A DNA stretch of 64,000 nt from Geotoga petraea (GTDB lineage: Bacteria; Thermotogota; Thermotogae; Petrotogales; Petrotogaceae). The DNA lies in the NCBI RefSeq assembly GCF_900102615.1, contig NZ_FMYV01000002.1, forward strand, positions 62,001-126,000, written 5' to 3'. A program made the position numbers and the translations under genes. This document shows, in pieces, positions 63,695-64,000 of the stretch (positions are counted from its first letter, which is position 1; every line of letters starts with the position of its first letter). A model generated the notes under the pieces. That model was not told where the DNA came from. It worked only from the letters and a program-made list of their open reading frames with translations, and made no database searches.

Positions 63695-63712
63695 TCAATA
63701 TTGTGTTATTAT
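63684..63712 (+). promoter_or_regulatory. Promoter of the trp operon
   Basis: TTTACA at 63684-63689 and TATTAT at 63707-63712 are exactly 17 bases apart, each one mismatch from consensus. The expected start near 63719 gives a leader RNA that opens shortly before the leader-peptide ribosome binding site. The -35 lies in the last codons of the HD-GYP gene. Confidence 0.7.
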
Positions 63713-63741
63713 TAAAATATAAAATTTAGGGAGTGGGTATC

Positions 63742-63795
63742 ATGTTTATTAACTCTTTAAATGTAAATAATAATTGGTGGTGGCATCTAACTTAG
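63742..63795 (+). CDS. trpL: trp leader peptide (17 residues, three Trp in a row)
   Basis: The reading frame encodes MFINSLNVNNNWWWHLT and stops at TAG. It is preceded by AGGGAGTGGG at a suitable distance. The three Trp codons (63775-63783) come immediately before, and partly inside, the first arm of the attenuator. The peptide has no other role; it senses charged tRNA-Trp. Being only 17 codons long, it is easily missed by gene finders. Confidence 0.88.
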   Translation: MFINSLNVNNNWWWHLT

Positions 63796-63860
63796 GATGT
63801 CATTTATCGCTATATAAAAAAATAAGCGAGGCATCCTATTTATATGGATGCCTCTTTTTT
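63781..63860 (+). promoter_or_regulatory. trp attenuator with mutually exclusive hairpins
   Basis: Segment 1 (TGGCATC, 63781-63787) pairs with segment 2 (GATGTCA, 63796-63802). Alternatively, segment 2 (GGATGTC, 63795-63801) pairs with segment 3 (GGCATCC, 63830-63836), extended by TCGCT (63807-63811) with AGCGA (63825-63829), to make a 12-bp antiterminator with a five-base bulge. Segments 3 and 4 (GAGGCATCC 63828-63836, GGATGCCTC 63846-63854) form a perfect 9-bp terminator followed by six T. A ribosome stalled at the Trp codons would cover segment 1 and free segment 2 to block the terminator. A ribosome reaching TAG would cover segment 2 and allow termination. Confidence 0.88.
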
Positions 63861-63872
63861 ATTGGGTATATA

Positions 63873-63908
63873 CCCCTTTCTCTATAAAAAGAGGAAGGGG
63901 ATTTTTTT
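63873..63908 (+). terminator. Second terminator-like hairpin in the trp leader
   Basis: CCCCTTTCTC (63873-63882) pairs over ten positions, with one G-U, with GAGGAAGGGG (63891-63900) around an eight-base loop, followed by A and seven T. It lies between the attenuator and trpB, so read-through of the first site would meet it. The nearby GGGTATATACCC palindrome (63864-63875) could compete for its 5' C run. Confidence 0.8.
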
Positions 63909-63935
63909 ATATAAAATCAAAAGGAGTGAAAAAAA

Positions 63936-64000
63936 ATGTTGAAAACAAGTGGTATTTATTATGGTGAATTTGGTGGAAGATATGTTCCTGATCATTTGGA
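63936..64000 (+). CDS. trpB: Tryptophan synthase beta subunit, N-terminal fragment
   Basis: The 21 visible residues, MLKTSGIYYGEFGGRYVPDH and Leu, contain the GEFGGRYVPD start that is characteristic of the TrpB1 type. The gene continues past the right edge. AAGGAGTG sits eight bases before the ATG. Being directly behind the trp attenuator it is the first structural gene of the tryptophan transcript; whether trpA or other trp genes follow cannot be seen. Confidence 0.9.
   Translation, partial: MLKTSGIYYGEFGGRYVPDHL

Noticed and set aside
1-64000. CRISPR arrays, insertion sequences, prophage or integron genes
   Set aside because: I found no regularly spaced direct repeats, transposase, integrase, phage structural gene or tRNA-associated attachment duplication.

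Overview
The window is a gene-dense, very AT-rich bacterial chromosome segment. Gene content and order point to the Thermotogota, most likely a low-GC member of the Petrotogales (Petrotoga/Geotoga/Oceanotoga/Marinitoga relatives). Pointers are a six-gene Rnf operon next to glgD-glgC, an LptF-type permease fused to an OstA/LptD-like protein, a type 4 iron-sulfur uracil-DNA glycosylase, HD-GYP proteins and a short adenosylhomocysteinase. This placement is inferred from protein families and synteny; no rRNA gene is present to confirm it. UUG starts are frequent, and strong AGGAGG-type ribosome binding sites make most starts easy to place.

Layout. Four blocks alternate in direction. Positions 1-16781 (minus) form a long housekeeping run: HD-GYP protein, asnS, ruvB, yggS, yggT, nadK, a PhoU-like protein, the LptF-OstA fusion, uracil-DNA glycosylase, smc, ogt, nicotinate phosphoribosyltransferase, a degenerate GGDEF protein, a DUF3307 membrane protein and a truncated gene at the edge. 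Positions 16919-43276 (plus) hold tRNA-Thr(CGU), tilS, ftsH, a hotdog thioesterase, a response regulator/histidine kinase pair, pyrimidine-nucleoside phosphorylase, a phosphodiester glycosidase, an EF-G paralogue, a cobalamin adenosyltransferase, a YqeK/LCP envelope cluster, an FtsX/LolD-like transporter, ndk, an RlmI-like methyltransferase, glgD-glgC, a radical SAM gene and rnfCDGEAB. Positions 43330-54082 (minus) hold a ferritin-like protein, ahcY, a two-gene putative DNA repair cassette, and the rsmB-rlmN-(PASTA)-rsgA-rpe-rdgB series. Positions 54265-64000 (plus) hold ychF, tmcAL, guaA, a histidine phosphatase, comB, an iron alcohol dehydrogenase, an MBL hydrolase, an HD-GYP sensor, and the start of a tryptophan operon.

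The clearest unannotated system is at the right edge. A 17-residue leader peptide with three consecutive Trp codons sits in a textbook 1:2 / 2:3 / 3:4 set of alternative hairpins in front of trpB. This is a complete ribosome-mediated trp attenuator, followed by a second, independent terminator. Other points of interest are: a uracil-DNA glycosylase whose Fe-S cysteines can only be included by starting at AUU/AUA; an internal signal-peptide-like segment in the LptF-OstA fusion; an RnfB lacking its ferredoxin domain; a kinase-less PASTA protein exactly in the PrkC slot; and perfect palindromes just downstream of the -10 boxes of the ferritin-like gene and of the DNA-repair cassette, which look like operators.

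There is no intergenic stretch over 300 bases. I saw no insertion sequence, prophage gene or CRISPR array.
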